This document shows positions 13,591-23,431 of a DNA stretch of 39,697 nt, one piece after another. The translations under genes were made by a program, and so were the position numbers. The stretch's first letter is position 1, and every line of letters begins with the position of its first letter. Source of the DNA: Hasllibacter sp. (lineage in GTDB: Bacteria > Pseudomonadota > Alphaproteobacteria > Rhodobacterales > Rhodobacteraceae); assembly GCA_028281405.1 (NCBI GenBank), contig JANQKA010000674.1, positions 1 to 39,697 on the forward strand. The letters are read 5' to 3'. The notes beneath the pieces were generated by a model. That model saw nothing but the letters and a program-made list of their open reading frames with translations, ran no database searches and was not told where the DNA came from.

Positions 13591-14950
13591 GGCGAATCAC
13601 CCGCGCCATAAAGATGCCGAGGCGCGATTCGCCCAAGGGAATAGTCCGATCAGGGGGCTTCGCGGCGATCGGGCTCCTGCGGGACGGCGTCCTGGCGATT
13701 CGCGAATCACGCGAATCAGGCGTGGTGTCCCCGAACTCCCCAACGTTCCTAGGAAAATCGGACCGTTGCAGGTCTTTGGATCCTCGGAACCGCCGACATC
13801 GGATCCGACTTGCACGGAACCGCGGGATTTTGGGTGCCGACGAAGCGGCCCCAACTTGGCCGAGCAACAGCAAATGCCAGCAATCACACACATTCATGTG
13901 GAATTCCGACCGATCATCACGATTCGCGGTCCAACCGCGGCGCGGTCGCGAATCATCCGGCGCCGCGGCATCCACACCCCGGTGAATCCGCCCAATCACG
14001 CCCCGCCGCCCCGCGGCGAATCACCCGCGAAGGCTTGTAATCACAAGTATTCATGCGGAAAATCGCCCTAATCGCCATGATTCGGCATCCGACGGCCACG
14101 CGCGCGAATCACCCGCCAATCGACCAGGCGTTCGCGCCCGGCCTTACCCGACAGCCGCCCGCGCGAATCACCCATGACCACTCTCATCCCGCCGCAAGGC
14201 ACCTCCCTGACAGCCGCGTGCGAGCGAATCACCCGCGTGCCGCGCCGATTTGCGCAAGCGGTAAAGGCCGACAGCCGCGTGCGCGCGAATCACCCGATGG
14301 AGGCGGAGGGCCGGTTGCCCGACACGCTCTTACAGCCGCGCGCGCGCGAATCACCCACCGAAGGGATCCACCGCATCCGCATCCCGGCGACTCCATTCGC
14401 CACACCTCGCCGCCCGTCACGAATCGCCCATCGGCCAACCAGCCGCATCTTCATGGAAGCCCCCGACACCGGGATTCCGACCCGCGATGCCTTCGCCTTC
14501 GGGCATCGCTTCCGCGCCCGCGCGGTTCGGGATATCGACCACGAAGCGCCGGCGAATCACCGACGGTCGACCGGAGGCCATCCGCATTCCCGCGAAACCC
14601 CACCGCCATCGGGGTCCGGACCCGCGGGAAAGAGGCCTATTCGTGCGAATCATCCTCGGAACGCGCCCGTCAGTCCAGCGATAGCCAGGGGATCGACCCA
14701 GGGAAACGGGTCCGGTTCGGCCTCCGCGCCATCACGCGGTTCCGGAAATCTGAAGGCGCGCCGCCGAGTTGGCGAATCACCCGCCGGGAGCCCCGACATC
14801 GGCATCCCGCGAAGGCCCCTGCTTCGCCGGGCATCGAATGAGTGGCGGTGACCCGGCTTCCGCAACGCCGCTCGATTCCCGCGCGACGCCGCCACCGCTC
14901 GACTTCGGAGACGCATCCGCGCGGTCCTTCGCTCCAGCGAATCACCCACC
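13591..14950. repeat. broader degenerate field of GCGAATCACCC-type motifs flanking the regular core
   Basis: Further GAATCACCC/GAATCATCC/GAATCGCCC/GAATCACCG occurrences at about 13594, 13950, 14018, 14421, 14554, 14647, 14774 and 14939, at irregular spacing, in a stretch without credible coding sequence. Confidence 0.6.
14091..14356. repeat. CRISPR-spaced short repeat cluster: five 24-26 nt repeats separated by four 35-nt unique spacers
   Basis: Repeats at 14091-14114 GACGGCCACGCGCGCGAATCACCC, 14150-14173 GACAGCCGCCCGCGCGAATCACCC, 14209-14234 GACAGCCGCGTGCGAGCGAATCACCC, 14270-14295 GACAGCCGCGTGCGCGCGAATCACCC, 14331-14356 TACAGCCGCGCGCGCGCGAATCACCC. Intervening segments 14115-14149, 14174-14208, 14235-14269, 14296-14330 are each exactly 35 nt and mutually dissimilar. 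Called as repeat, not CRISPR, because repeats are imperfect and no cas genes are present. Confidence 0.8.
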
Positions 14951-15219
14951 GCCGATCCTCCTCCCCCGACATCCTTCGCGCGAAATCCCGCCGGACTCCC
15001 GGATCATCCCGATTCGCGTGGCGCCACGCCCGCCCCCCGGTTTCCGCGGCGCGCTCCGCATGCCCGGGCCCATGGCGTCGTCACCCGGGGAATCGCCCGC
15101 CGCCGAACCACGGCCGCCGAATCGCCGCCGGCGACAGTTCACCGAACCGCGGTCGGGTCGGGGGGACGCCATCGGAGCCCCCGGCTCACGAATCGCTCCC
15201 GCCGCATGCACATGGAAGA

Positions 15220-15296
15220 TGGTCGGAGCGGCGAGATTCGAACTCACGACCCCCTGTACCCAAAACAGGTGCGCTACCAGACTGCGCCACGCTCCG
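15220..15296 (-). tRNA. tRNA-Pro (anticodon TGG), CCA encoded
   Basis: Reverse complement CGGAGCGTGGCGCAGTCTGGTAGCGCACCTGTTTTGGGTACAGGGGGTCGTGAGTTCGAATCTCGCCGCTCCGACCA: 7-bp acceptor CGGAGCG/CGCTCCG, anticodon stem CCTGT/ACAGG with loop TTTGGGT, T-loop TTCGAAT. Confidence 0.95.
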
Positions 15297-15394
15297 AACT
15301 CCGCCAGCATAACGCATCACGATCGGATTCAAAACCTTCGAATCCCTTTCTACCCCACGGTGGCCAAAAAATATAAACCCGCCCGCGAATCCGC

Positions 15395-16507
15395 ATGCGG
15401 GAGAGGCTCTTGACGCAGGACGAGACCGACGCGTTCCGCTGGAGCGATCGCGTCCACCTGGCCCGATTCGGATCGATGATTGCGCTCGGGGCCTGCGCCG
15501 GAGCCGCCGCCTGGCTCGCGGGACTGCCCCTTCCCTTCATGCTGGGCGGCGTCCTGACCACGATCGCGATGTCGGTTCGGATGGCGGCGCGCGGCGGGAC
15601 CCTGCCCTATCCCACTCCCCTGCGGCTGTTCTTCGTCGGGGTGATCGGCGCGATGATCGGGTCCACGTTCTCCCCCGCGCTGGTATCCGCGCTTCCCGGC
15701 CTCGCGCTCACCATGGCCGGGATGCTGGTCTACGTCGCGCTGAGCCACGCCGGCGGATTCGCGATCTGCCGCCGATTCGGCGGCTACGACAGGGCCACGG
15801 CCTTTTACTCGGCGATGCCCGGCGGACTTGTGGAGGCTTTGGAGCTGGGAGCGCGCTCCGGCGGCGACCTCGGCGTTCTGGCCACCACCCACTTCCTGCG
15901 CGTGCTGGCCGTGGTCGTGACCATTCCGCTGGCGTTTTGGCTCCTGTCGGGAGAGGCGGTCGGCAGCGCCGCGGGCCGGGGCTTCGCGGCGGCCCCGGCC
16001 AATGCCGTCGACATCTGCCTGATCGCCGTCCTGACCCTTGCCGGCCTGCAAGCCGGCCGTCGTCTGCGCGTGCCCGCTCCCCATCTCATGGGTCCGATGC
16101 TCGTCAGCGCCGCCGCGCACGGCGCGGGCATCATCGACACCTCCAGCCCGACATGGCTTCTATTCCTCGCACAGCTGTTCGTCGGCGTCGGCCTGGGAGC
16201 GCAATTTTCGAGAACAAAGCGTTCCGGTCTTGGACGCATCATCGCCACGACGGCGGTCATGATAACCTACATGCTCGCGCTCAGCCTCGCCGGCGCGCTG
16301 ATTCTGGCCGGCCCGGCCGGCTTGGGCGCGGCGGCGATCTTCCTTTCCTTCGCTCCCGGCGGCGTGACCGAGATGGGTCTCATCGCCCTGTCGCTGTCGG
16401 CGAGTCCGGTGGTGGTGGCCGCGCACCACTTCTTCCGCATCTTCGTGACGGTCATGATCGCCGCGTGGTCCGCCAGGTTCTTCGATCCGGGCGCGGACAG
16501 GCCTTAA
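15395..16507 (+). CDS. AbrB-family (ammonia monooxygenase-annotated) membrane protein / putative transporter
   Basis: Hydrophobic, duplicated structure; LPLPFMLGGVLTTIAMSVR, GVIGAMIGSTFSP, AFYSAMPGGLVEALELG, APHLMGPMLVSAAAHGAG, FLSFAPGGVTEMGLIALSL. Confidence 0.88.
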   Translation: MRERLLTQDETDAFRWSDRVHLARFGSMIALGACAGAAAWLAGLPLPFMLGGVLTTIAMSVRMAARGGTLPYPTPLRLFFVGVIGAMIGSTFSPALVSALPGLALTMAGMLVYVALSHAGGFAICRRFGGYDRATAFYSAMPGGLVEALELGARSGGDLGVLATTHFLRVLAVVVTIPLAFWLLSGEAVGSAAGRGFAAAPANAVDICLIAVLTLAGLQAGRRLRVPAPHLMGPMLVSAAAHGAGIIDTSSPTWLLFLAQLFVGVGLGAQFSRTKRSGLGRIIATTAVMITYMLALSLAGALILAGPAGLGAAAIFLSFAPGGVTEMGLIALSLSASPVVVAAHHFFRIFVTVMIAAWSARFFDPGADRP

Positions 16508-16995
16508 CCGCCGCAGGGCCATGCCGCCGCCGCGCCGATGGATGGATGCCGCATCTCGGTCCCCTCGGAGACGCCGAGGGCCGCCGCCGTCCCGCCGTTG
16601 ACCTCAAGCACGAATTTCACCGCACCTCCCAATGGAATCGGGGTCTCGTCGAGCGGAACCGCCCCGGCGTGAACGCGGGTGGCCGTCCCGCTCCCGTCGA
16701 AGGCGATCATGTCCAAGGGAATCAGCGTGTTGCGCATCCAGAACGACAGGGGCTTCTCGCGCTCGAACACGAACAGCATGCCCGAGGAGCGCGGCATGCT
16801 CTCCACGAACATGAGGCCCTCCGCCCGCTCCGCGGGCTCGTCCGCCACCTCGACTTCGAATCGGGCGGTTCCCCAATCACCGCGGAGGTGGACTTCGTCC
16901 GCGCCGCAGGCCGCGAACGCCGCGTTCGCGAATGCGCACGCCGCGGCGGCGAGCGGCGCGGACTTGCCGATCACCTTCTCAGGGCCGTGTCCCAT
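16504..16995 (-). CDS. DUF192 domain-containing secreted protein
   Basis: FEVEVADEPAERAEGLMFVESMPRSSGMLFVFEREKPLSFWMRNTLIPLDMIAFDGSG is the DUF192 signature; N-terminal hydrophobic signal region; start overlaps the upstream cold-shock gene. Confidence 0.9.
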   Translation of the reverse strand: MGHGPEKVIGKSAPLAAAACAFANAAFAACGADEVHLRGDWGTARFEVEVADEPAERAEGLMFVESMPRSSGMLFVFEREKPLSFWMRNTLIPLDMIAFDGSGTATRVHAGAVPLDETPIPLGGAVKFVLEVNGGTAAALGVSEGTEMRHPSIGAAAAWPCGG

Positions 16996-17492
16996 GAGAG
17001 GATTTCGACCGCCATCAGGCCCCGGTCGCCCTCCGCCATTTTGAGGCAGACGGCCTCGCCGGCCTGGAGGTCCGAGAAGCCGCAGCGGTGCAGCGTCTCG
17101 ATGTGGATGAAGATGTCCTCGGCCTTGCCGAACACGTTGGCGAAGCCGAAGCCCTTGATCCTGTCGAACCACTTCACCCTGGCGGCCATGATGTCCAGCG
17201 CGTCGAGGTCGCCCTCGAAGCACCGGCCCGCCACGTCGCGCACCTTGCCGATCCGCAGGATCTCCACGGCCTGCATGCCGCGCGGGGTGCGCTGGACTCC
17301 GATTTCGACCTCCGTGGTTTCGGCGATCGAACTCTGTCCGAAGTTCCGCAGAACGTTGGCGTGGAGCAGGATGTCGGGCCCGCCTTCGTCAGCGACGACG
17401 AAGCCGAAGCCCTTGGACTGATCGAACCATTTTACTTGGCCCGATACCGGGAACACTGTTTGGAACTCATCTCCGGAGGGTTCACACACCAT
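16971..17492 (-). CDS. tandem (double) cold-shock domain protein
   Basis: Two CSDs: GQVKWFDQSKGFGFVVADEGGPDILLHANVLRNFG and ARVKWFDRIKGFGFANVFGKAEDIFIHIETLHRCG. Start at MVCEPSGDEF. Confidence 0.93.
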   Translation of the reverse strand: MVCEPSGDEFQTVFPVSGQVKWFDQSKGFGFVVADEGGPDILLHANVLRNFGQSSIAETTEVEIGVQRTPRGMQAVEILRIGKVRDVAGRCFEGDLDALDIMAARVKWFDRIKGFGFANVFGKAEDIFIHIETLHRCGFSDLQAGEAVCLKMAEGDRGLMAVEILSWDTALRR

Positions 17493-17583
17493 GTCTTTGT
17501 CTCCCTTTAGGGCGGGGGAAACACTCCCCGCCAGTACGGTCGATATGAAACGCTCCCCTTGACGGGGCCGACATAAGCAAACA

Positions 17584-18204
17584 TCATGGATGGAGTCTTT
17601 CAACCCCCCATGAGGCCTCCCGCGCGCCGCGCGTCCAGCGGAACCTGTCGTGGAGCCTGAACGCGCCTTCGGCCCAGAACTCCATCTCCACCGGAACGAC
17701 GCGGAATCCCCCCCAGAAGGGAGGCCGCCCGGGATCCGTTCCCAACCTTAATCCAACCGCGGCGGCCTCCGCAAGCAAAAATTCTCGGCTTTCGAGCGGC
17801 CGGGACTGCTTGGACGCCCACGCGCCGACCCGGCTCGGCAGCGGACGCGAGGCGTAGTACCCGTCGGCCTTCGCGCCATCCTCCCTCTCGACCCCGCCCC
17901 GGACGCGGACCTGCCGGCCGAGCGACTTCCAATGCATGACCAAGGCCGCCTTGCCCGAGGAGGAAATTTCGAGGCCCTTGGCGCTCCCGTAGTTCGTGTA
18001 GAACACGAAGGCTCCCCGCCCGCCTCCCGCCGCCTCGATTTCCTTGACGAGCACCATGCGGACGTTCGGCAGTCCCGCGCCGTCCACCGTCGCCAGCGCG
18101 GCGGCGTTCGGATCCCTCGGTTCTGCGCCTTCGGCCTCGGACAGCCAGCGCTTCGCGATCTCGAATGGGTCGTCCCCCGCGAAAATGCCGCTCCGTTCGG
18201 TCAA
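17584..18204 (-). CDS. pdxH: pyridoxamine 5'-phosphate oxidase
   Basis: [57 protein letters not shown]...[19 protein letters not shown]...[11 protein letters not shown]. Confidence 0.92.
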   Translation of the reverse strand: MTERSGIFAGDDPFEIAKRWLSEAEGAEPRDPNAAALATVDGAGLPNVRMVLVKEIEAAGGGRGAFVFYTNYGSAKGLEISSSGKAALVMHWKSLGRQVRVRGGVEREDGAKADGYYASRPLPSRVGAWASKQSRPLESREFLLAEAAAVGLRLGTDPGRPPFWGGFRVVPVEMEFWAEGAFRLHDRFRWTRGAREASWGVERLHP

Positions 18205-18287
18205 GACTGCGCTCCCTTCGCCTTGTTGCCGGGCCAGAATTCACTTAATGGGGCGGCGATTCAAGATGCGGGAGCGGGGAGCGCGCG

Positions 18288-19094
18288 ATGGCGCAAGGTC
18301 TGATGAGCGGCAGGCGCGGTTTGATCATGGGCGTCGCGAACGACAAGTCGATCGCCTGGGGAATAGCCAAATCACTGGCGGAACAGGGCGCGGAAATCGC
18401 CTTCTCCTATCAGGGGGACGCCCTGAAGAAGCGGGTCGAGCCGCTGGCCTCCTCCATCGGTTCGGACATGGTGATACCCTGCGACGTGGGCGACGGCGAC
18501 AGCATCGACGCCCTCTTCTCGGCGATCGCCGAGCGGTGGTCCGGGATGGATTTCCTGGTCCACGCGATCGGATTCTCCGACAAGGGCGAGCTCCGGGGGC
18601 GCTACCTCGACACCAGCCGCGGGAATTTCCTGACCACCATGGATATCTCGGTCTACTCGTTCACCGCCGTGGCGCAGAGGGCGGAGAAACTCATGACCGG
18701 GGGCGGCTCCATGCTGACCCTGACCTACCTCGGCGCCGAACGCGTCATGCCGCACTACAACGTCATGGGCGTGGCCAAGGCGGCCCTCGAAGCCTCGGTG
18801 CGCTATCTCGCCGAGGATCTCGGGAAGGACGGCATCCGCGTGAACGCCATATCCGCGGGCACCATCAAGACCCTTGCGGCCTCCGGAATCGGCGACTTCC
18901 GCTACATCTTGAAGTGGAACGAGTACAACGCGCCGCTCCGGCGCACGGTCGATCAGGACGAGGTTGGCAAATCCGCCCTGTACCTCCTGTCCGATCTGGG
19001 ATCCGGGGTGACCGGCGAGGTGCTTCACGTGGACGCCGGGTACCATGTCGTCGGCATGAAGGCCGTCGACGCTCCGGACATTTCCAAGACCTGA
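18288..19094 (+). CDS. fabI: enoyl-[acyl-carrier-protein] reductase (FabI-type SDR)
   Basis: GLIMGVANDKSIAWGIAKSLAEQGAEIAFSYQG...LTLTYLGAERVMPHYNVMGVAKAALEASVRYLAEDLGKDGIRVNAISAGTIKTLAASGIGDF. Confidence 0.95.
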   Translation: MAQGLMSGRRGLIMGVANDKSIAWGIAKSLAEQGAEIAFSYQGDALKKRVEPLASSIGSDMVIPCDVGDGDSIDALFSAIAERWSGMDFLVHAIGFSDKGELRGRYLDTSRGNFLTTMDISVYSFTAVAQRAEKLMTGGGSMLTLTYLGAERVMPHYNVMGVAKAALEASVRYLAEDLGKDGIRVNAISAGTIKTLAASGIGDFRYILKWNEYNAPLRRTVDQDEVGKSALYLLSDLGSGVTGEVLHVDAGYHVVGMKAVDAPDISKT

Positions 19095-19677
19095 CAACGG
19101 AGGCGGCCGTCTCCGCGTGGCCGGAGCCGCACGCCGCCGGGCCGCCCGGAAGCCCACCCGCCGGTCCCGCGCGGCGTCGTCCACCCTCCCGCGGCGGGGT
19201 CCGCCGCCGGCGCCGATCCCGGACGCGGTGGACGCCGGGGATCCGCGGACCCGGCTCCGCGCCCGCCCGCGCCGTGGCCGCCCCGCCGACCGAGGGTCGG
19301 CCACGCCTCCTCTTCCCGCCCATGCCACGACGCCCGGCACGCGCCGAATCGGATCGAATTGTCGCGGTCAACCGTCATGATTGCCGACCCGCCACGGACG
19401 TGGCGCTCTTGTCCGGCATCCAACGGCGGCCCCGGCGGTCCCGGGAATCGGGAGCGGCCGACCGATTCCCGATTCGAATCGGATCGGCGGGGCCACCGAC
19501 CCGGCGTATTCCGCGCGCCCCACCTGTCCGCCGAATGGACCAGACCGCCCTCTTCGAGCCCCAACAATTATTCGGCGGGGAATTTCCGGAGCGGGGACGA
19601 GGTCCGGGTGGCCCGGCGGGACCCCGCGGCCGCGCGGGCCGCGAACATGGCGATCGCTCCGCCACGGCGACTCCGGC

Positions 19678-19778
19678 GCCGCCCGTCCCGCGGGCGCGGG
19701 TACTCCGGCAGCGCAACAGGATCGAGGTTGACGTGTGGGGATGGCCGCCCGTCCCGCGGGCGCGGGGACTCCGGCGGC
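19678..19778. repeat. two copies of a 35-nt GC-rich repeat, 31-nt spacer (66-nt period)
   Basis: 19678-19712 GCCGCCCGTCCCGCGGGCGCGGGTACTCCGGCAGC and 19744-19778 GCCGCCCGTCCCGCGGGCGCGGGGACTCCGGCGGC differ at 2 positions; a further GACTCCGGCG fragment lies at about 19669. Confidence 0.85.
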
Positions 19779-19876
19779 ACCCGGAAGGCGGCCGGGACCG
19801 GCGGCGGGCGATTCCACGGGATTGGAAGCCGATGTAGGATGCCGCGACTCGAACGACCGCCCGAAGGAAAACGCGC

Positions 19877-20380
19877 ATGAACGACCGACTGCCACACGAA
19901 AAAGGCTTCCACGTGAGCTGGGATCAGCTGCATCGGGACGCCCGCGCGCTTGCGTGGCGCCTTGACGGGCATGGTCCTTCCGAAGGCGGATGGAGAGCCG
20001 TGGTCGCGATCACCCGCGGCGGCATGGCGCCGGCGATGATCGTGGCGCGCGAGCTCGGCATCCGCGCCGTCGACACGATCAGCGTGAAATCCTACGACCA
20101 CCAGTCCCAATCCGAGCCGCTGATCATCAAGGCGCCGGACGCCGGCCTCGTCGGCGACGGCGACGGCATCCTCGTGGTCGACGACCTCGTCGACACGGGC
20201 AAAACGCTGGAGGTGGTGCGCCGCCAGATGCCCCGGGCCCACGTGGCCACGGTGTACGCCAAGCCCATGGGCAAGCCGCAGGTTCACAGCTACATCACCG
20301 AGGTGAGCCAGGACACGTGGATATTCTTCCCGTGGGACATGGCGTTGCAGTATGTGGAACCCTACCGCGGCCAAGGCTGA
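19877..20380 (+). CDS. gpt: xanthine (guanine) phosphoribosyltransferase
   Basis: [29 protein letters not shown]...[35 protein letters not shown]...[37 protein letters not shown] (PRPP-binding loop). Confidence 0.94.
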   Translation: MNDRLPHEKGFHVSWDQLHRDARALAWRLDGHGPSEGGWRAVVAITRGGMAPAMIVARELGIRAVDTISVKSYDHQSQSEPLIIKAPDAGLVGDGDGILVVDDLVDTGKTLEVVRRQMPRAHVATVYAKPMGKPQVHSYITEVSQDTWIFFPWDMALQYVEPYRGQG

Positions 20381-21579
20381 TGACGCGAAGCGTTCCCCTC
20401 AATCCCGCCGTCGCCGCGACGCTCCCGCCGCCGATCGAAGCCGCCCGGCGCTGGCTGGAGGAAACCCCGCCGCCGCCGGACCTGCCGCTCCTGAATTTCA
20501 GTCAGGCGGCGCCGACCGCCCCTCCGCCCGCGCGGTTGCGGAGGTTCATCGCGGACACCGCGATGAACGATCCCGGCGCGCACCTTTACGGCCCGGTTCT
20601 CGGGCTTCGCGAACTCCGCGCGGAATTGGCCTCCGAATGGAGTCGGGAATACGGAGGACGCGTGGAAGCCGACCAGATTTGCGTGACGCAGGGCTGCAAT
20701 CAGGCCTTCGCCGCAGCCGTGTCCACCCTCGCCGCACCGGGCGACGCCGTCGCGATGCCGGCCCCGTGGTACTTCAACCACAAGATGTGGCTCGACATGA
20801 ACGGAATCGCGACGGTCCTCCTGCCGACCGGTTCCGATCTGATTCCCGCGCCCGAACGCGCGGCGGAAATGATCGACGGCCGCGTCAAGGCGATCAGCCT
20901 CGTCAGCCCGAACAACCCCGCGGGGGTCGAGTATCCCGCCGAGGTGACGCGCGGCTTCTTCGATCTGGCGCGGAACAGGGGCGTCGCGTTGATCCTCGAC
21001 GCGACCTACAGGGATTTCGACAGCCGCGCCGCGCCGCCGCACGACATCTTTTCCATACCGGATTGGGACGACACGCTGATTCAGCTCTACTCCTTCTCCA
21101 AAGCCTACCGTCTGACGGGCCACCGCGTGGGCGCGCTCGCCGCCTCGCCAAGCAGGCTGGCCGAGGTGGAAAAGTGGCTCGACTGCGTGTCGATCTGCGC
21201 GAATCAGCTCGGGCAGCGCGCCGCCCTCTGGGCGATGCGGAACCTAAAGGACTGGGTCGCGGAGGAGCGAACCGAAATTCTGGCCCGCCGCGCGGCCATC
21301 GAGAGCGCGTTCGCGGGTCTGGACCGCTGGCGGCTGCTCGGGACGGGAGCTTATTTCGCCTACGCCGAGCGCGACGGCGGGCCGCCGTCCGAGGAACTGG
21401 CGCGCGGGCTGGTCGCGGAGGCGGGCGTCCTCATGCTGCCCGCCACATGGTTCGCGCCCACCTTGGCGGAAGGCGGCGACGGATCCGCCGAACGCCGGAT
21501 GCGGATCGCATTCGCCAACGCCGACCGCGATGGAATCGCGGAACTCGCCCGGCGCTTGGCCGCGTTCGACGGCGCATGA
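20380..21579 (+). CDS. PLP-dependent aminotransferase, class I/II
   Basis: Starts at an overlapping TGATG after gpt. LNFSQAAPTAPPPARLR, ICVTQGCNQAFAAAVSTLAAPGDAVAMPAPWYFNH, ISLVSPNNPAGVEYP, LYSFSKAYRLTGHRVGAL (PLP-Lys motif). Confidence 0.9.
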   Translation: MTRSVPLNPAVAATLPPPIEAARRWLEETPPPPDLPLLNFSQAAPTAPPPARLRRFIADTAMNDPGAHLYGPVLGLRELRAELASEWSREYGGRVEADQICVTQGCNQAFAAAVSTLAAPGDAVAMPAPWYFNHKMWLDMNGIATVLLPTGSDLIPAPERAAEMIDGRVKAISLVSPNNPAGVEYPAEVTRGFFDLARNRGVALILDATYRDFDSRAAPPHDIFSIPDWDDTLIQLYSFSKAYRLTGHRVGALAASPSRLAEVEKWLDCVSICANQLGQRAALWAMRNLKDWVAEERTEILARRAAIESAFAGLDRWRLLGTGAYFAYAERDGGPPSEELARGLVAEAGVLMLPATWFAPTLAEGGDGSAERRMRIAFANADRDGIAELARRLAAFDGA

Positions 21580-21854
21580 CGCGGACGTTCGATGATCGCC
21601 GCCGCGGGCGGCCGGCCGTTTCCTCCACGGCCACACATCCACACATCCTTCCCGGATGTCCCGCGCGGCTTCCGCCTCCGCCGGATTCATCCGGGCGGCG
21701 GCGATTTCCGCGCGACACGAAAATCTCCACATATATTCGGACAGGCGGGAGACGGCGCGGAACTGGATGACCGGGAATACATTGGCATCTCGCGCCGAGA
21801 CGCCGACAGCGGAACACCCTTGCCCCGTCGCCCCAGCGGGAACATGATCGCGAA

Positions 21855-22292
21855 ATGACGGCCGACGATATCATTTCCGCGCTTGAACTTTCGCCGCACC
21901 CGGAGGGAGGGAACTATCGGCAGACTTGGGCTTCGTCGGCCCGTTGCGCCGGAGGCCGCGGAGCCGCGACCTGCATCCTCTTCCTGTTGAAGGCCGGGGA
22001 GCGGAGCCATTGGCACCGCGTCGACGCCGAAGAGATATGGCTCCATCACGCCGGCGCGCCCCTCGCCCTCTCGATTTCGGAAGACGACGACGGCCCGGCC
22101 CGGAGCCTCCGGTTGGGGCCAAGCATCGCGAACGGCGAAGCTCCGCAGGTCATCGTGCCGAAGAATCACTGGCAGTCGGCCAGATCATTCGGGGACTGGA
22201 CCCTGGTCGGCTGCGTCGTCTCCCCGGCATTCGAATTCGACGGGTTCGAACTGGCCGGACCCGATTTCGACATCCCCGTCACGGACGGCTGA
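21855..22292 (+). CDS. cupin domain-containing protein (DUF985 family)
   Basis: [82 protein letters not shown]. Confidence 0.92.
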   Translation: MTADDIISALELSPHPEGGNYRQTWASSARCAGGRGAATCILFLLKAGERSHWHRVDAEEIWLHHAGAPLALSISEDDDGPARSLRLGPSIANGEAPQVIVPKNHWQSARSFGDWTLVGCVVSPAFEFDGFELAGPDFDIPVTDG

Positions 22293-23367
22293 CCACGCCA
22301 CCGCAAACCGGAACGTCGACCCCGGTCGTGCCCGGCGCGCTCGTGGGCAACCCCTTCGTCACGCGCGCGGCGAGATAGGCGAACGCCTGCGCCTCCAGCA
22401 TGTCCCCGTCCAGACCCAATACCTCCACCGGTTCCACGCCGCATCCGGAGGAGGACGCGATTCCGGTCATCATTTCGGGATTCGCCCGCCCGCCGCCCGT
22501 GACATAAATCCCGCGCGGCGGGTCCGGGCAATGCCGGAGCGCCTCTCCCGCCGAGCGGGCCGCCGCCAGGGTCAATGTCGCCGCCGCGTCTTCGGAAGAC
22601 AGACCGGCGACGCCTTCGAAAATTTCGGAAAACGCGTTCCGGTCCAACGACTTCGGAGGCTTCCTCGCGAAATAGGGATCCATCAAAAACGCCTCCACCA
22701 ACGCTTCGTCCGGAGTACCCGACGCGGCCAGACGCCCACCCTCGTCGAAGGATCCCAGGCCTCGGCTCCGCACCATATCATCCAAGGGAGCGTTGGCCGG
22801 CCCGGTGTCGAAGGCAAGCAGCGCTCCCGGCGCGGACGGGTCCGAAGCGCGCGGGTCGAGCCAGGTCATGTTCCCCACGCCGCCGAGGTTCAGAAAGGCG
22901 ACTGGCTCCTCCAATCCCGCCCACCTGGCGCAGGCGTGGTGAAAGAACGGCGCCAAGGGAGCCCCTTCCCCGCCGCGCCTGACGTCTTCCCCGCGGAAAT
23001 CCCAAACCACCGGAAGCCCAAGCGCGCGGGAAAGCGCCCGGCCGTCCCCGACCTGATGGGTTCCCCGGCCGCGCGGCTCGTGGGCCAGGGTTTGACCGTG
23101 AAACCCGACGAGCGCCGCGTCTTGGAACGTGGACAGCAACTCGACGTGCTCGCGCTCCACGACCACCGCCGCCTCGGCTACTCCCGCATCCCCCGGCCAC
23201 GCTCCCAGCGCCGCCGCCACAACGGCCCGGTCGGGCCCGCTCCGCGCGCGGTAACGCGACTCCCCGAATTCCGCGATCGCCCGCCCGTCGGTCAGCAACA
23301 TCGCCGCGTCGACGCCGTCAAGGGACGTGCCCGACATCGCTCCCAGCGCCCAGATCGCCCCGTCCAT
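22279..23367 (-). CDS. anmK: anhydro-N-acetylmuramic acid kinase
   Basis: [104 protein letters not shown]. Start at MDGAIWALG. Confidence 0.94.
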   Translation of the reverse strand: MDGAIWALGAMSGTSLDGVDAAMLLTDGRAIAEFGESRYRARSGPDRAVVAAALGAWPGDAGVAEAAVVVEREHVELLSTFQDAALVGFHGQTLAHEPRGRGTHQVGDGRALSRALGLPVVWDFRGEDVRRGGEGAPLAPFFHHACARWAGLEEPVAFLNLGGVGNMTWLDPRASDPSAPGALLAFDTGPANAPLDDMVRSRGLGSFDEGGRLAASGTPDEALVEAFLMDPYFARKPPKSLDRNAFSEIFEGVAGLSSEDAAATLTLAAARSAGEALRHCPDPPRGIYVTGGGRANPEMMTGIASSSGCGVEPVEVLGLDGDMLEAQAFAYLAARVTKGLPTSAPGTTGVDVPVCGGVVSRP

Positions 23368-23431
23368 GCCTTTCCCTCCGCGTCCTCCCGCCGTATGAAC
23401 GCGAGGTAACCCGAAATTGGACGGCGAAGCC

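Noticed and set aside
14091-14356. Calling the cluster a true CRISPR array
   Set aside because: Repeats are imperfect even in the core, the motif also occurs outside the array and in other intergenic regions, and no cas gene is in the window; kept as a repeat and a finding.
14053-14841. 262-aa and 225-aa overlapping ORFs in the repeat field
   Set aside because: They translate the GCGAATCACCC repeat in different frames (RITH, RANHP, RESP); several frames are open simultaneously, so not coding evidence.
19100-19870. Large ORFs on both strands between fabI and gpt
   Set aside because: Multiple overlapping open frames with Arg/Pro/Gly-rich products, typical of GC-rich intergenic repeat DNA.
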